From NCBI GenBank assembly GCA_022969215.1, contig JALJPA010000002.1, positions 21,476 to 66,522 on the forward strand: a stretch of DNA of 45,047 nucleotides. Reading direction: 5' to 3'. Made by a program: the position numbers and the translations under genes. Origin of the DNA: Colwellia sp. (GTDB lineage Bacteria > Pseudomonadota > Gammaproteobacteria > Enterobacterales > Alteromonadaceae). Shown piece by piece: positions 9,390 to 17,555 of this stretch. Each line of letters opens with the position of its first letter. Position 1 is the stretch's first letter. The notes under the pieces were generated by a model, which saw only the letters and a program-made list of their open reading frames with translations, was not told the DNA's origin and did not search any database.

Positions 9390-9503
9390 ATGAAAGTACG
9401 TGCATCCGTAAAAAAGATTTGTCGTAATTGTAAAGTGGTAAAACGTAAAGGCGTAATTCGCGTTCTTTGCATTGAACCAAAGCACAAACAAAGACAAGGT
9501 TAA
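9390..9503 (+). CDS. rpmJ: 50S ribosomal protein L36
   Basis: 37 residues; too short for a usual ORF scan but unmistakable. It begins [20 protein letters not shown] and ends [12 protein letters not shown]. The zinc ligands CxxC, C and H are all present, so this is the zinc-binding (C-plus) form. It is one residue shorter than the E. coli spc-operon copy. An ACGGAG ribosome binding site is 7 nt before the ATG. It is the last gene of the spc operon. Confidence 0.96.
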   Translation: MKVRASVKKICRNCKVVKRKGVIRVLCIEPKHKQRQG

Positions 9504-9530
9504 GATTAGTTTTTAATCAAAAATCTTTTA

Positions 9531-9570
9531 GAAGTGGCATTATGTAGAATATTCTGTATAATGCCGCTTC
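9531..9570. repeat. 40-nt inverted repeat overlapping the rpsM promoter
   Basis: The whole 40-nt interval folds on itself. The left arm starts GAAGTGGCATTATG and the right arm ends ATAATGCCGCTTC. As RNA it gives an 18-bp stem including three G-U pairs, with a 4-nt loop near 9549-9552. As DNA the inner 30 bp (9536-9565) are a near-perfect palindrome. It contains a -35/-10 pair for the alpha operon, so it could be an operator; alternatively it marks the 3' end of the spc transcript. There is no T-run after it, so it is not a classical terminator. Confidence 0.7.
9534..9562 (+). promoter_or_regulatory. Probable sigma70 promoter of the alpha operon
   Basis: GTGGCA at 9534-9539 (4 of 6 to the -35 consensus) and a perfect TATAAT at 9557-9562 are separated by exactly 17 nt. 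Both hexamers lie within the inverted repeat at 9531-9570. A start near 9569 would give a leader of about 85 nt carrying the S4-type structure. Read-through from the spc promoter is also likely, because no strong terminator follows rpmJ. Confidence 0.65.
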
Positions 9571-9589
9571 GATTTGCAGAAAAATAGAA

Positions 9590-9665
9590 TGGTTGGGTAT
9601 CCTAACGGGCTTTCCAACCAAAGTAATTTTAATTAATAATAGGAGATGTGATTAGTGGCCCGTAT
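9590..9665 (+). ncRNA. Alpha-operon leader, S4-responsive pseudoknot type
   Basis: The leader contains a 7-bp stem (TGGTTGG at 9590-9596 with CCAACCA at 9614-9620) enclosing GTATCC and ACGGGCTTT elements. These match, in the same order, the GTATCCTG...ACGGGCTTTTC core of the E. coli alpha-operon leader as I remember it. It is followed by AATAATAGGAG and a GTG start, again as in E. coli. In E. coli, ribosomal protein S4 binds this pseudoknot and traps the ribosome, repressing rpsM-rpsK-rpsD-rplQ translation. The pseudoknot pairing itself was not computed here. Confidence 0.75.
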
Positions 9666-10011
9666 CGCTGGCATTAACATCCCTGATCGTAAGCATGCAG
9701 TAATCGCCATTACTGCGATTTACGGTATTGGAGCTACACGTGCGAAAGCAATTTGTGCAGCTACTGGTATCGCTGAATCAACAAAGATCAGTGAACTGGA
9801 CGAAGCAAAAATTGATTTGCTACGTGCAGAAGTGGATAAATTTACCGTTGAAGGTGATTTACGCCGTGAAGTTTCAATGAACATTAAACGTCTTATGGAT
9901 TTAGGTTGTTACCGTGGCATTCGCCATCGTCGCAGTCTTCCTCTACGTGGTCAACGCACTAAAACAAATGCGCGTACCCGTAAAGGTCCTCGTAAGCCAA
10001 TTAAGAAGTAA
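9655..10011 (+). CDS. rpsM: 30S ribosomal protein S13
   Basis: 118 residues, starting with GTG as in E. coli, where the weak start is part of S4 autoregulation. AGGAG lies 9 nt upstream. The S13 signatures are [25 protein letters not shown] and the C-terminal [27 protein letters not shown]13 forms intersubunit bridges with L5 and L31 and contacts the P-site tRNA. It is the first gene of the alpha operon. Confidence 0.98.
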   Translation: MARIAGINIPDRKHAVIAITAIYGIGATRAKAICAATGIAESTKISELDEAKIDLLRAEVDKFTVEGDLRREVSMNIKRLMDLGCYRGIRHRRSLPLRGQRTKTNARTRKGPRKPIKK

Positions 10012-10024
10012 GAGGAACTAGACA

Positions 10025-10414
10025 ATGGCTAAAACACCAGTTCGTACGCGTAAACGCGTAAAAAAACAAGTTGCTGATGGCATGGCTCATATCCATGCTT
10101 CTTTCAACAACACAATCGTGACTCTTACAGACCGTCAAGGTAATGCTTTATCTTGGGCGACTGCCGGTGGTTCAGGTTTCCGTGGTTCACGTAAATCAAC
10201 TCCGTTCGCTGCGCAAGTAGCTGCAGACCGCGCTGGCGCTGTTGCAAAAGAGTTTGGTTTGAAGAATATTGAAGTGTTCGTAAAAGGTCCAGGTCCAGGT
10301 CGTGAATCTGCTATCCGTGCCTTAAATGCTGCTGGTTTTAAAATCACCAACATTACTGACGTAACACCTATTCCTCATAATGGTTGTCGTCCTCCTAAGA
10401 AACGTCGCGTTTAA
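10025..10414 (+). CDS. rpsK: 30S ribosomal protein S11
   Basis: 129 residues, as in E. coli. S11 lies on the platform near the E site and mRNA. Signatures include [44 protein letters not shown] and the C-terminal [18 protein letters not shown] (parts shown, read from the sequence). AAGAGGA precedes the ATG. Gap to rpsM is 13 nt. Confidence 0.98.
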   Translation: MAKTPVRTRKRVKKQVADGMAHIHASFNNTIVTLTDRQGNALSWATAGGSGFRGSRKSTPFAAQVAADRAGAVAKEFGLKNIEVFVKGPGPGRESAIRALNAAGFKITNITDVTPIPHNGCRPPKKRRV

Positions 10415-10445
10415 TCGCACTTTTTAGGATAGTTGGAGAAAGAAA

Positions 10446-11066
10446 ATGGCTAGATATTTAGGTCCTAAGTTAAAACTTTGTCGCCGCGAAGGAACAGATT
10501 TGTTCCTTAAAAGTGGTGTTAGAGCAATTGACACTAAATGTAAAATCGAAACAATACCAGGTCAACATGGCGCCCGTCGCGGTCGTTTATCAGACTATGG
10601 TGTTCAACTTCGTGAAAAACAAAAAGTTCGTCGCATTTTTGGCGTGCTTGAAAAACAATTCAGTAATTACTACAAAGAAGCGGCTCGTCAAAAAGGCAAT
10701 ACAGGTGAAAACTTGTTACAGCTTTTAGAGACTCGTTTAGATAACGTAGTTTACCGTATGGGTTATGCCAGCACTCGTGCTGAAGCCCGTCAATTAGTTA
10801 GCCATAAGGCTATCGTGGTAAACGGCGTAGTAGTTAATATTCCATCTTTCACTGTTAAAGCTGAAGATACTGTTTCTGTTCGTGAGAAGTCTAAAACTCA
10901 AGCGCGTATCATCGCTGCTTTAGAATTAGCTGATCAACGTGAGAAACCACTTTGGGTTGAAGTAGATACTAAGAAGCTTGAAGGCGTTTTCAAACGTGTT
11001 CCAGATCGTGCTGACTTATCTGCCGAAATTAATGAACAGTTGATTGTTGAACTTTACTCTAAGTAG
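10446..11066 (+). CDS. rpsD: 30S ribosomal protein S4
   Basis: 206 residues, as in E. coli. S4 nucleates 30S assembly on the 5' domain of 16S rRNA and is the autogenous repressor of this operon. The N-terminal [20 protein letters not shown] and the S4 RNA-binding domain ([20 protein letters not shown]) are clear. TTGGAG precedes the ATG. The match of this gene with an S4-type leader upstream of rpsM supports conserved feedback control. Confidence 0.98.
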   Translation: MARYLGPKLKLCRREGTDLFLKSGVRAIDTKCKIETIPGQHGARRGRLSDYGVQLREKQKVRRIFGVLEKQFSNYYKEAARQKGNTGENLLQLLETRLDNVVYRMGYASTRAEARQLVSHKAIVVNGVVVNIPSFTVKAEDTVSVREKSKTQARIIAALELADQREKPLWVEVDTKKLEGVFKRVPDRADLSAEINEQLIVELYSK

Positions 11067-11091
11067 AGTTGCACTTTAAGAGAGGACATAT

Positions 11092-12081
11092 ATGCAGGGT
11101 TCTGTAACCGAATTCCTTAGACCACGCATGGTTGGTATTGAAAATATCAACCCTCGTCGCGCTAAAGTAACTTTAGAGCCACTAGAACGTGGTTTTGGTC
11201 ACACTTTAGGTAATGCGTTACGTCGCATTCTTCTATCTTCAATGCCGGGTTGTGCCGTAACTGAAGTTGAGATTGATGGCGTTTTACATGAGTACAGTAG
11301 TAAAGAAGGTGTTCAAGAGGACATCATCGAAATATTGTTAAACCTTAAAGGGCTAGCTGTTATTTTAGAAGGCAAAGATGAAGCCGTTCTAACTTTAACA
11401 AAGTCTGGTGAAGGCCCTGTAACGGCAGCTGATATTCAACATGACGGTGATGTAACTATTACTAATCCGGAACATGTTATCTGTACCCTAACCGGTGAAG
11501 GTGCTATCAGTATGCGCATTAAAATTGAAATGGGTCGTGGTTACGTACCTGCTTCAGTTCGTCGCGATGCCGAGGAAGAAGATCGTGCTATAGGCCGTTT
11601 GTTGGTTGACGCCTCATTCAGCCCTGTAGTCAGAATTGCTTATGATGTTGAGTCTGCACGTGTTGAACAACGTACCGATTTAGATAAATTAGTTTTGGAT
11701 ATGGAAACCAATGGTACATTGGATCCAGAAGAAGCTATCCGTCGTGCTTCAACAATTCTTGCTGAACAGCTTGATGCGTTTGTAGAACTTCGTGATATCA
11801 AAGAAGTTGAACAAGTGGAAGAAAAACCATTATTCGACCCAATCTTGCTTCGTCCTGTTGATGATCTTGAATTAACTGTTCGTTCAGCTAACTGTTTAAA
11901 AGCAGAAGCAATTCAATACATTGGTGATTTAGTACAACGTGCTGAAGTTGAGCTTCTTAAAACGCCTAATTTAGGTAAGAAGTCTCTAACTGAAATCAAA
12001 GACGTGTTAGCGTCGCGTGGTTTGTCTCTAGGCATGCGCCTAGAAAACTGGCCACCTGAAAGCATTGTTGACAACGACTAG
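11092..12081 (+). CDS. rpoA: RNA polymerase alpha subunit
   Basis: 329 residues, the same as E. coli. The N-terminal assembly domain ([41 protein letters not shown]) dimerises and binds beta and beta'. The C-terminal domain ([43 protein letters not shown]) binds UP elements and activators such as CRP and FNR. AGAGGA precedes the ATG. It is the fourth gene of the alpha operon in standard order. Confidence 0.98.
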   Translation: MQGSVTEFLRPRMVGIENINPRRAKVTLEPLERGFGHTLGNALRRILLSSMPGCAVTEVEIDGVLHEYSSKEGVQEDIIEILLNLKGLAVILEGKDEAVLTLTKSGEGPVTAADIQHDGDVTITNPEHVICTLTGEGAISMRIKIEMGRGYVPASVRRDAEEEDRAIGRLLVDASFSPVVRIAYDVESARVEQRTDLDKLVLDMETNGTLDPEEAIRRASTILAEQLDAFVELRDIKEVEQVEEKPLFDPILLRPVDDLELTVRSANCLKAEAIQYIGDLVQRAEVELLKTPNLGKKSLTEIKDVLASRGLSLGMRLENWPPESIVDND

Positions 12082-12124
12082 TTCGATCATCATTTTTTTA
12101 ATAGTTTGAGAGAAGGATTAACTT

Positions 12125-12529
12125 ATGCGTCATCGTCAAAGCGGTCGCCAGTTAAACCGTAATAGCAGTCATCGTAAAGCGATGTTCCGCAATATGGCAA
12201 GCTCTTTAGTTAAGCACGGCGTTATTAAAACGACTGTTGCTAAAGCTAAAGAACTACGTATGGTAGTAGAGCCATTGATTACATTGGCTAAGATCGACAG
12301 TGTTGCGAATCGCCGTTTGGCATTTGCTCGTACACAAGATAAAGAAGTAGTAGGTATTTTATTCAACGAACTTGGTGCTCGTTACCAAGAACGTCCAGGT
12401 GGTTACACTCGCATTTTAAAATGTGGTTTCCGTACTGGTGATAAAGCGCCTATGGCTTATATTGAATTAGTAGACCGCCCAGTAGTAGAAGATGCTCCTG
12501 AAGTAGTTGAAGAATCAGCAGAAGCATAA
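12125..12529 (+). CDS. rplQ: 50S ribosomal protein L17
   Basis: 134 residues. The start [21 protein letters not shown] is diagnostic. L17 is a 50S protein at the exit-tunnel side. The acidic tail ([15 protein letters not shown]) is longer than in E. coli, a common variation in marine gammaproteobacteria. AGAAGGA precedes the ATG. It is the last gene of the alpha operon and is followed by a strong terminator. Confidence 0.98.
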   Translation: MRHRQSGRQLNRNSSHRKAMFRNMASSLVKHGVIKTTVAKAKELRMVVEPLITLAKIDSVANRRLAFARTQDKEVVGILFNELGARYQERPGGYTRILKCGFRTGDKAPMAYIELVDRPVVEDAPEVVEESAEA

Positions 12530-12553
12530 TTTAGTTTACTAAGTTATACTTAT

Positions 12554-12581
12554 AAAAACGGAGCTTAGGCTCCGTTTTTTA
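12554..12581 (+). terminator. Intrinsic terminator of the alpha operon
   Basis: ACGGAGC and GCTCCGT form a GC-rich stem extended by flanking A-T pairs around a TTAG loop, followed by TTTTTT. It lies 25 nt after the rplQ stop codon and closes the ribosomal region. Confidence 0.92.
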
Positions 12582-12667
12582 TTGCCTAAAAATAGATAAC
12601 TCATTAAAATGTCGGTAATTTCAGAAAAATTGTCGCTTTCCTCGTTAAACAGGTCGCCTTCTTTCTT

Positions 12668-12696
12668 GACCTAAACGTTAATTCACCGTATAAAAT
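12668..12696 (+). promoter_or_regulatory. Sigma70 promoter of prkB
   Basis: TTGACC at 12668-12673 (5 of 6) and TATAAA at 12691-12696 (5 of 6) are separated by 17 nt. A start site near 12703 would give a leader of about 25 nt before the prkB ATG at 12729. Confidence 0.72.
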
Positions 12697-12728
12697 ATCT
12701 ATTGTACTTTAGTTTACTCTGAGGCCTT

Positions 12729-13628
12729 ATGTCGTCACGAAATCCAATAATTGCCGTTACTGGCTCATCGGGAGCCGGTACTTCAACTACTACAGCTTCT
12801 TTTGAACATATTTTTAGAACACTTGGCATTACTTCGGTAAATGTTGAGGGCGATAGTTTTCATCGATTTTCCCGTCAAGAAATGGATATGGAAAAGCGTA
12901 AGGCCAAAGAAGCGCGTACTAACATCAGTTACTTTGGTGATCTTGCCAATGACTTTGGCGCCTTAGAAAAATTATTTCGTGACTATGGTGAAACAGGTAA
13001 AGGTCAAATAAGGCGTTACCTGCATACATTTGATGAGGCAGTACCCTTTAATCAAATGCCTGGCACTTTTACGCCATGGGAAGAATTGGGTGACGGTACT
13101 GATTTATTGTACTATGAGGGACTTCATGGTGGCGTGGTCACGAAAGATAACGACGTTGCTAAACATGTCGATCTGCTTATTGGTATGGTACCGATTGTTA
13201 ATTTAGAATGGATTCAAAAAATCATTCGCGATACTAATAAGCGTGGCCACAGTAGGGAAGCCGTTACAGCGAGTATAGTGCGTAGTATGGAAGATTACAT
13301 CTCCTTTATTACCCCGCAGTTTTCTCGTACTCATATTAACTTTCAGCGTGTGCCAACGGTTGATACTTCAAACCCTTTTAGTGCTAAAGCAATTCCAAGT
13401 TTGGATGAAAGTTTTGTTGTTATTCGTTTTCGTGAAGTGAAGAATGTTGACTTTCAATATTACCTTCGAATGATTGATGGTTCATTTATGTCACGGATTA
13501 ATACGCTGGTTGTACCAGGTGGCAAGATGGGTTTAGCGATGGAGCTTATACTTACGCCGTTAATACAAGATTTGATAGAGCGTAAAACTCAGGCTAATAA
13601 ACAGTTAGATTGGATGAGTGATCTTTAA
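12729..13628 (+). CDS. prkB: Phosphoribulokinase-like protein PrkB
   Basis: 299 residues. Closely matches the E. coli PrkB (YhfG-region) protein: IAVTGSSGAGTSTTT is the P-loop (residues 9-20), EGDSFHRF carries the catalytic Asp, and YEGLHGGVVT and NLEWIQKIIRDTNKRGHSREAV are phosphoribulokinase/uridine kinase family segments. A Calvin cycle is not implied, because this family is present in heterotrophs without Rubisco and its true substrate is uncertain. A TGAGG ribosome binding site precedes the ATG. In E. coli it lies near yhfA and crp; here yhfA is 2 kb downstream on the other strand and crp is not seen. Confidence 0.93.
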   Translation: MSSRNPIIAVTGSSGAGTSTTTASFEHIFRTLGITSVNVEGDSFHRFSRQEMDMEKRKAKEARTNISYFGDLANDFGALEKLFRDYGETGKGQIRRYLHTFDEAVPFNQMPGTFTPWEELGDGTDLLYYEGLHGGVVTKDNDVAKHVDLLIGMVPIVNLEWIQKIIRDTNKRGHSREAVTASIVRSMEDYISFITPQFSRTHINFQRVPTVDTSNPFSAKAIPSLDESFVVIRFREVKNVDFQYYLRMIDGSFMSRINTLVVPGGKMGLAMELILTPLIQDLIERKTQANKQLDWMSDL

Positions 13629-13740
13629 ATTACTCTTTTCCTTATATCAAGCTGATATTTGTGCCATTAACCAATAGTACTTTTTCTAAACTTGCTCCTA
13701 GTGGCCTGACTATGAGAATGATGCCATTAGTAAGTCGTGA

Positions 13741-14571
13741 CTAGGATTTGCTTTCTGTAGGTAAGTGATATGATGCCATTAATTTTTTAATGTAGTGCGT
13801 CTCATTTATGGCAGATAATTTACTATCGAAAACAGACATCATTACGGATGTTTTCTCCTGCTTGCTAGCTACTGGGGTGAAAGCCATATAAATGGGCGCC
13901 TTTGAAACACAGCCCACTACTTTAATCTCATCCAGTTTTCGTAACTCACGTAAAGCAAAAAGGGTACTGTTCTTGGTAAACAAAAAGCTGTCCATTCGAT
14001 CTTTCTCGAGTTTGGCTATACTTTGAGCCAGATATCGCTCGTGATATGGTTGAAATTGAAATTGCCAAGGGTGGCTTTCAACATAACGATTAAGCTCTTC
14101 AATAGAGGTATCTGCAGCAATACCAATTCGCAAGCCTTTAAGAGAACTGATGCCGTCGTAGTGCCAATTGGAATTTTTGAGTGTAAAAAAACACATTTGC
14201 TGATAACCAACAGGAAGCTTTGGGTAAAGTAAATTAGGTGCCTCACTTTTGGCCGGTGATAATAATGCATCTGCTTTACCTGAAGTGACATTTTTAATTG
14301 CACGTGACCATGGGTATATATGAATACTGAGTTGATATTGAGTATTTTCAAATATTTTTTTTACCAGTTCTATCACATAACCTGGACGGCTGGAATCTAG
14401 GCAAATTTGTGGACACCAGTCGATGGCGTCAATATGAATCACCTCTTTTTTTATTGTTCTATTTGTTTCTTCGGCTAAGGAGCTAGACATTAGACCAAAC
14501 GAAAGTACAGTAAGGAACACTTTTACTTTTGAGTTTAAATTCCTTATTGAAACAGGAAAACCTTTAAGCAT
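13741..14571 (-). CDS. Periplasmic solute-binding protein, SBP_bac_3 type
   Basis: 276 residues from the ATG at 14571, chosen because AAGGAAG lies 8-9 nt upstream and a signal peptide follows (MLKGF...KVKVFLTVLSFGLMSSSLA, cleavage before EETNRT). The mature part resembles family 3 amino-acid-binding proteins and their orphan relatives: GYVIELVKKIFENTQYQLSI, PWSRAIKNVTSGKADALLSP, then the second lobe LKGLRIGIAADTSIEEL. No ABC permease or ATPase genes adjoin it. It follows speD by 43 nt on the same strand, so it is probably co-transcribed with the polyamine gene. The ligand is unknown. Confidence 0.8.
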   Translation of the reverse strand: MLKGFPVSIRNLNSKVKVFLTVLSFGLMSSSLAEETNRTIKKEVIHIDAIDWCPQICLDSSRPGYVIELVKKIFENTQYQLSIHIYPWSRAIKNVTSGKADALLSPAKSEAPNLLYPKLPVGYQQMCFFTLKNSNWHYDGISSLKGLRIGIAADTSIEELNRYVESHPWQFQFQPYHERYLAQSIAKLEKDRMDSFLFTKNSTLFALRELRKLDEIKVVGCVSKAPIYMAFTPVASKQEKTSVMMSVFDSKLSAINETHYIKKLMASYHLPTESKS

Positions 14572-14614
14572 GTAGATTGCTTCCTTAAATATTGATTTAA
14601 AAATATTAGTCGGA

Positions 14615-15358
14615 TTACGCCAAAAAAAGCTCATCAAGTTGTAGCCTGAGTTGCTCAATAATAGCTATTTTCTCAAAACTTGATAAGTCAGGCTCGGTTA
14701 CCGTAAAGAGGTGATGATTCAAGTGAATTGAATGCCTTGATAATTTACAATGATATAAATTTTTATTAGGCAGTCCATTGTCTTCAATATTATAGTCTTG
14801 AAGTGTCTTTTTATCTAAGTAGGTGCTGATTTTTGAAATGTCGTGATCGTTAAAGCATTTATTACCCTGCTGATCGCGAGTCATACCGCGAACACGATAA
14901 TCTATATCAATAACATCAGCTGAGAAAGCCTCAATAACATAATCCAAGACGTTTAAGGGCGAAATGACACCACAGGTTGATAGCTCGATATCAGCTCTAA
15001 AAATGGCGATATTGTCTTGGGCTGTTTCTTCTGGGTAGGTGTGAATACATAAGTGGCTTTTATCTAAATGAGCGACTAAAGATTCTGGCTTTGCCTCTTC
15101 TGACATCATTAAAGTGACACTCGCTCCTTGAGGAGTGTAATCTTGACTGGCAATATTTAAAACATTTCCACCTATGGCATGACAAACCTTGGTTAATAAC
15201 TCTTCAAGGAGCTTGCTACTATAAGTTTTATTGATGTAAGTATGATAGTCTGCAGCAGTCTGATTAGAAGCTAAATAATGCACCCTGTATAACGAAAAGC
15301 TTAAACTTTTAGTTAAGTTGTTAAAGCCATACAGGGGGATTTTATTATCAGTTTTCAT
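14615..15358 (-). CDS. speD: S-adenosylmethionine decarboxylase proenzyme
   Basis: 247 residues; the E. coli-type (class 1A) enzyme is 264. It makes decarboxylated SAM, the aminopropyl donor for spermidine, using a pyruvoyl group formed by self-cleavage. The cleavage site is HLDKSH with Ser101 becoming pyruvoyl. Cys129 in STCGVISPL is the expected proton donor, and FRADIELSTCG, DYRVRGMTRD and LHGFNNLTKSLSF-like (here LYGFNNLTKSLSF) match closely. speE is not adjacent. It follows the yhfA gene by 14 nt in the same direction. Confidence 0.96.
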   Translation of the reverse strand: MKTDNKIPLYGFNNLTKSLSFSLYRVHYLASNQTAADYHTYINKTYSSKLLEELLTKVCHAIGGNVLNIASQDYTPQGASVTLMMSEEAKPESLVAHLDKSHLCIHTYPEETAQDNIAIFRADIELSTCGVISPLNVLDYVIEAFSADVIDIDYRVRGMTRDQQGNKCFNDHDISKISTYLDKKTLQDYNIEDNGLPNKNLYHCKLSRHSIHLNHHLFTVTEPDLSSFEKIAIIEQLRLQLDELFLA

Positions 15359-15372
15359 ATAGAAAAATTGGC

Positions 15373-15777
15373 TTAAGCAGCGATAATTTCAAAATCATGG
15401 GTAATTTCTACTTTCGCATTAAGCATTAACGCGACTGAACAATATTTGTCAGCAGATAAACTTACCGCTCGCTCTACATGTTTAGCCGCTACATCAGTAC
15501 CGGTAATAACAAAGTGAAGATGTATTTTTTCGAACAGTGCCGGCACGCTATCAACACGAGTGCCTTCAATTTCAACATGACAAGCACTAATTTTTTGACG
15601 CGATTTTTGTAATATGCTCACTACGTCTACAGAAGAACAACCTCCCAGGGAAATTAGCACGCCTTCCATAGGACTAGGGGCTAAGTTACCACCGTTAGCA
15701 TCTAAAACCATAGTGTGACCACTTTCTGAGGTACCCATGAACAACTCTTCGCCTAACCACTTTACTTGTGCTTTCAT
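15373..15777 (-). CDS. yhfA: OsmC family protein YhfA
   Basis: 134 residues, nearly collinear with E. coli YhfA. The OsmC-family core is visible: APSPMEGVLISLGGCSSVDVVSILQK with Cys47, and LSADKYCSVALML with Cys113; these two cysteines are the usual thiol pair of organic-hydroperoxide-reducing OsmC/Ohr proteins. In E. coli yhfA is divergent from crp and next to prkB. Here it heads a minus-strand yhfA-speD-binding-protein group, and no crp is present between it and the next gene. Confidence 0.92.
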   Translation of the reverse strand: MKAQVKWLGEELFMGTSESGHTMVLDANGGNLAPSPMEGVLISLGGCSSVDVVSILQKSRQKISACHVEIEGTRVDSVPALFEKIHLHFVITGTDVAAKHVERAVSLSADKYCSVALMLNAKVEITHDFEIIAA

Positions 15778-15933
15778 TGTTGACTCTATTTTTAATTAAT
15801 GACTATAAATACTATATGGGGATTCTATCTAAGTTGAAGCACTACCACCAGTTGTAATGTGTAATAGAGTTTATAGATAGGAGTAGTACGGTTAGCAAGG
15901 AAAAATAAAAATATGAGTTAACCCTTAATAGGG

Positions 15934-16278
15934 TTAATCTTTGTGGATAACGCTATCAAATAGATTTTTGATTAAACCAGCAAATTCACGAATAAAGACT
16001 AATTGCTCAGTATTAACTGGGTTGTTAATAACACCAGAGAGGATCTCTTCTAAATCATAGACAATGGCATCAACTTCACGAATAATGGCATTACGTTGAT
16101 TAAAAGTCAGGTCTTGATTTTGGCTACAAACGCTAATTATTTGCTCACAAAGCTCTACTTCAATGGCTGACATCACAGTTTCGCTAGCTTGTTCTGGTGC
16201 TTTGGCATTTTCAAATAAACTAAGATGTTCGGTAAGGTACTCAATAATTTGAATATAACCGTCAGTGTCTGTAACCAT
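15934..16278 (-). CDS. Small conserved cytoplasmic protein, DUF3802-like
   Basis: 114 residues, no signal peptide or membrane helix, predicted mainly alpha-helical and acidic. The start MVTDTDGYIQIIEYLTEHLSLF resembles the DUF3802 family of Vibrio and Shewanella as I remember it; this was not checked. The C-terminal half (YDLEEILSGVINNPVNTEQLVFIREFAGLIKNLFDSVI) is also helical. AAGGTAAG precedes the ATG. No function can be stated. It sits alone between yhfA and the ast genes, with gaps of about 150 nt on each side. Confidence 0.75.
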   Translation of the reverse strand: MVTDTDGYIQIIEYLTEHLSLFENAKAPEQASETVMSAIEVELCEQIISVCSQNQDLTFNQRNAIIREVDAIVYDLEEILSGVINNPVNTEQLVFIREFAGLIKNLFDSVIHKD

Positions 16279-16362
16279 AATTGCTTTACTTACCTTTGCT
16301 GATGAATCGTACTTTTGTTTGAGTATAGCAGTTAGTGTAGCGCTTTTAGCTAAGGAGAATCA

Positions 16363-16394
16363 ATAGCCCTCTTTGTTAATGATTAAAGGGCTAT
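16363..16394 (-). terminator. Hairpin after astE, possible terminator
   Basis: ATAGCCCT (16363-16370) pairs with AGGGCTAT (16387-16394) around a 16-nt loop, 28 nt beyond the astE stop. There is no U-run after it on the minus strand, so it may stabilise the ast mRNA 3' end or need Rho rather than act as an intrinsic terminator. Confidence 0.45.
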
Positions 16395-16421
16395 ATAGCA
16401 GAGAGCTTATAAGGCATGAGC

Positions 16422-17555
16422 TTATGAAAGACTCGTTGGTACCACCATTAATACTGCGCGCTGACCATTACCGACCTTAGCATTAGGAAAGACAATACTC
16501 TCACCAGGTTGTGTAGTTCGGTATTCTTCACCAGTGTCAGTTGATAATAATGTATCAACCGGATAATCGGTAAAGTTACTGGCTGCGTCATCAATAAATA
16601 ACTTGAAATTATCGCTAACTTTAGTGATATCACCAAGTGCGGTATATAAATTAAAGTCTTTATTATCAAAGCTATTTAATAACAGCTCTTCATCACAAAT
16701 AAGAGCGGTTAGCTTTTCTGTCATGGCCGAGAAGTTAGCCATATTATTTTCACCAAAAGGTCTTACCTTCCCTAACTCTACGGTAAACGCATGGGCTGAA
16801 AAATTAGCACTACTGTAATAGGAGAATGTGCCAGTAGGACCATGACCAAATAAAATAGTGTTAACGCCACAAGCAGCCATAAAGCTTAGTTGTTCCTTGT
16901 CCCAAGGTTTATCACCTTGGTAAGGGTAAATAGCAAACTTCTCATGTTTGGAGTTACGAATAGCAGTATGTAAATCATAGTGATAGTTTGTTACTTCGCT
17001 ATCTATGCTATTAGCACTAGTATCTTTAGTACAGCCAGCATTAAAGAAATCACTAACATAAGTTTCTAGTTTTTCTGCACGATCTTTTTCAAAACAAGGT
17101 GCAATACCTTTATGTTTACCACAAAACAAGCGGTTTAAATTTTCAGTTTGGAAGCGTTTAGCGATATTCATTGCCACAGGGTGACCCATAATAAATAAGG
17201 TACGGTGCTTTACTTGTGTTTTTTGCGCAACCATATCACTGATAAGCTGTTGGACAATTTCAATCGGGGCAGTTTCATTACCATGAATACCCGATGAAAT
17301 GACAATACTCTTACTAGGTTTAGCTGAGCTTATTGGCTCAACTAATAAAACACCAATATCAAGCAAGCTAACCTTGGCATTGTTTACGCTAAAGCTCAAT
17401 TGGTTGCTAGCACCTGTTTGGATAAGGCCCTGCTCAAATTGACGAGTTAACGAGATGAAATCGCCATGCTTGATAAACTGCTGATAAGCTTTTACAAAGC
17501 TATCATCATTAATATCGGTTAGCACTGGTGTAGTAAAAGTATTGTCGTTTTGCAT
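16422..17555 (-). CDS. astE: Succinylglutamate desuccinylase
   Basis: 377 residues; E. coli AstE is 322, and the extra length is mainly in loops (for example CTKDTSANSIDSEV). AstE does the last step of arginine succinyltransferase catabolism, splitting N-succinylglutamate to glutamate and succinate. Zinc ligands are His91 and Glu94 in SGIHGNETAP and His196 in YDLHTAIR; the catalytic Glu is in TVELGKVRPFG. The ATG directly abuts the astD stop (TAAATG), so it is almost surely translationally coupled. Confidence 0.94.
   Translation of the reverse strand: MQNDNTFTTPVLTDINDDSFVKAYQQFIKHGDFISLTRQFEQGLIQTGASNQLSFSVNNAKVSLLDIGVLLVEPISSAKPSKSIVISSGIHGNETAPIEIVQQLISDMVAQKTQVKHRTLFIMGHPVAMNIAKRFQTENLNRLFCGKHKGIAPCFEKDRAEKLETYVSDFFNAGCTKDTSANSIDSEVTNYHYDLHTAIRNSKHEKFAIYPYQGDKPWDKEQLSFMAACGVNTILFGHGPTGTFSYYSSANFSAHAFTVELGKVRPFGENNMANFSAMTEKLTALICDEELLLNSFDNKDFNLYTALGDITKVSDNFKLFIDDAASNFTDYPVDTLLSTDTGEEYRTTQPGESIVFPNAKVGNGQRAVLMVVPTSLS

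Noticed and set aside
12729-13628. Calvin-cycle phosphoribulokinase
   Set aside because: The sequence is of the PrkB type found in heterotrophs, and no Rubisco or other cycle genes are present.
14016-14351. 111-codon minus-strand ORF
   Set aside because: It overlaps the solute-binding protein in another frame, and that protein has a clear fold and signal peptide.
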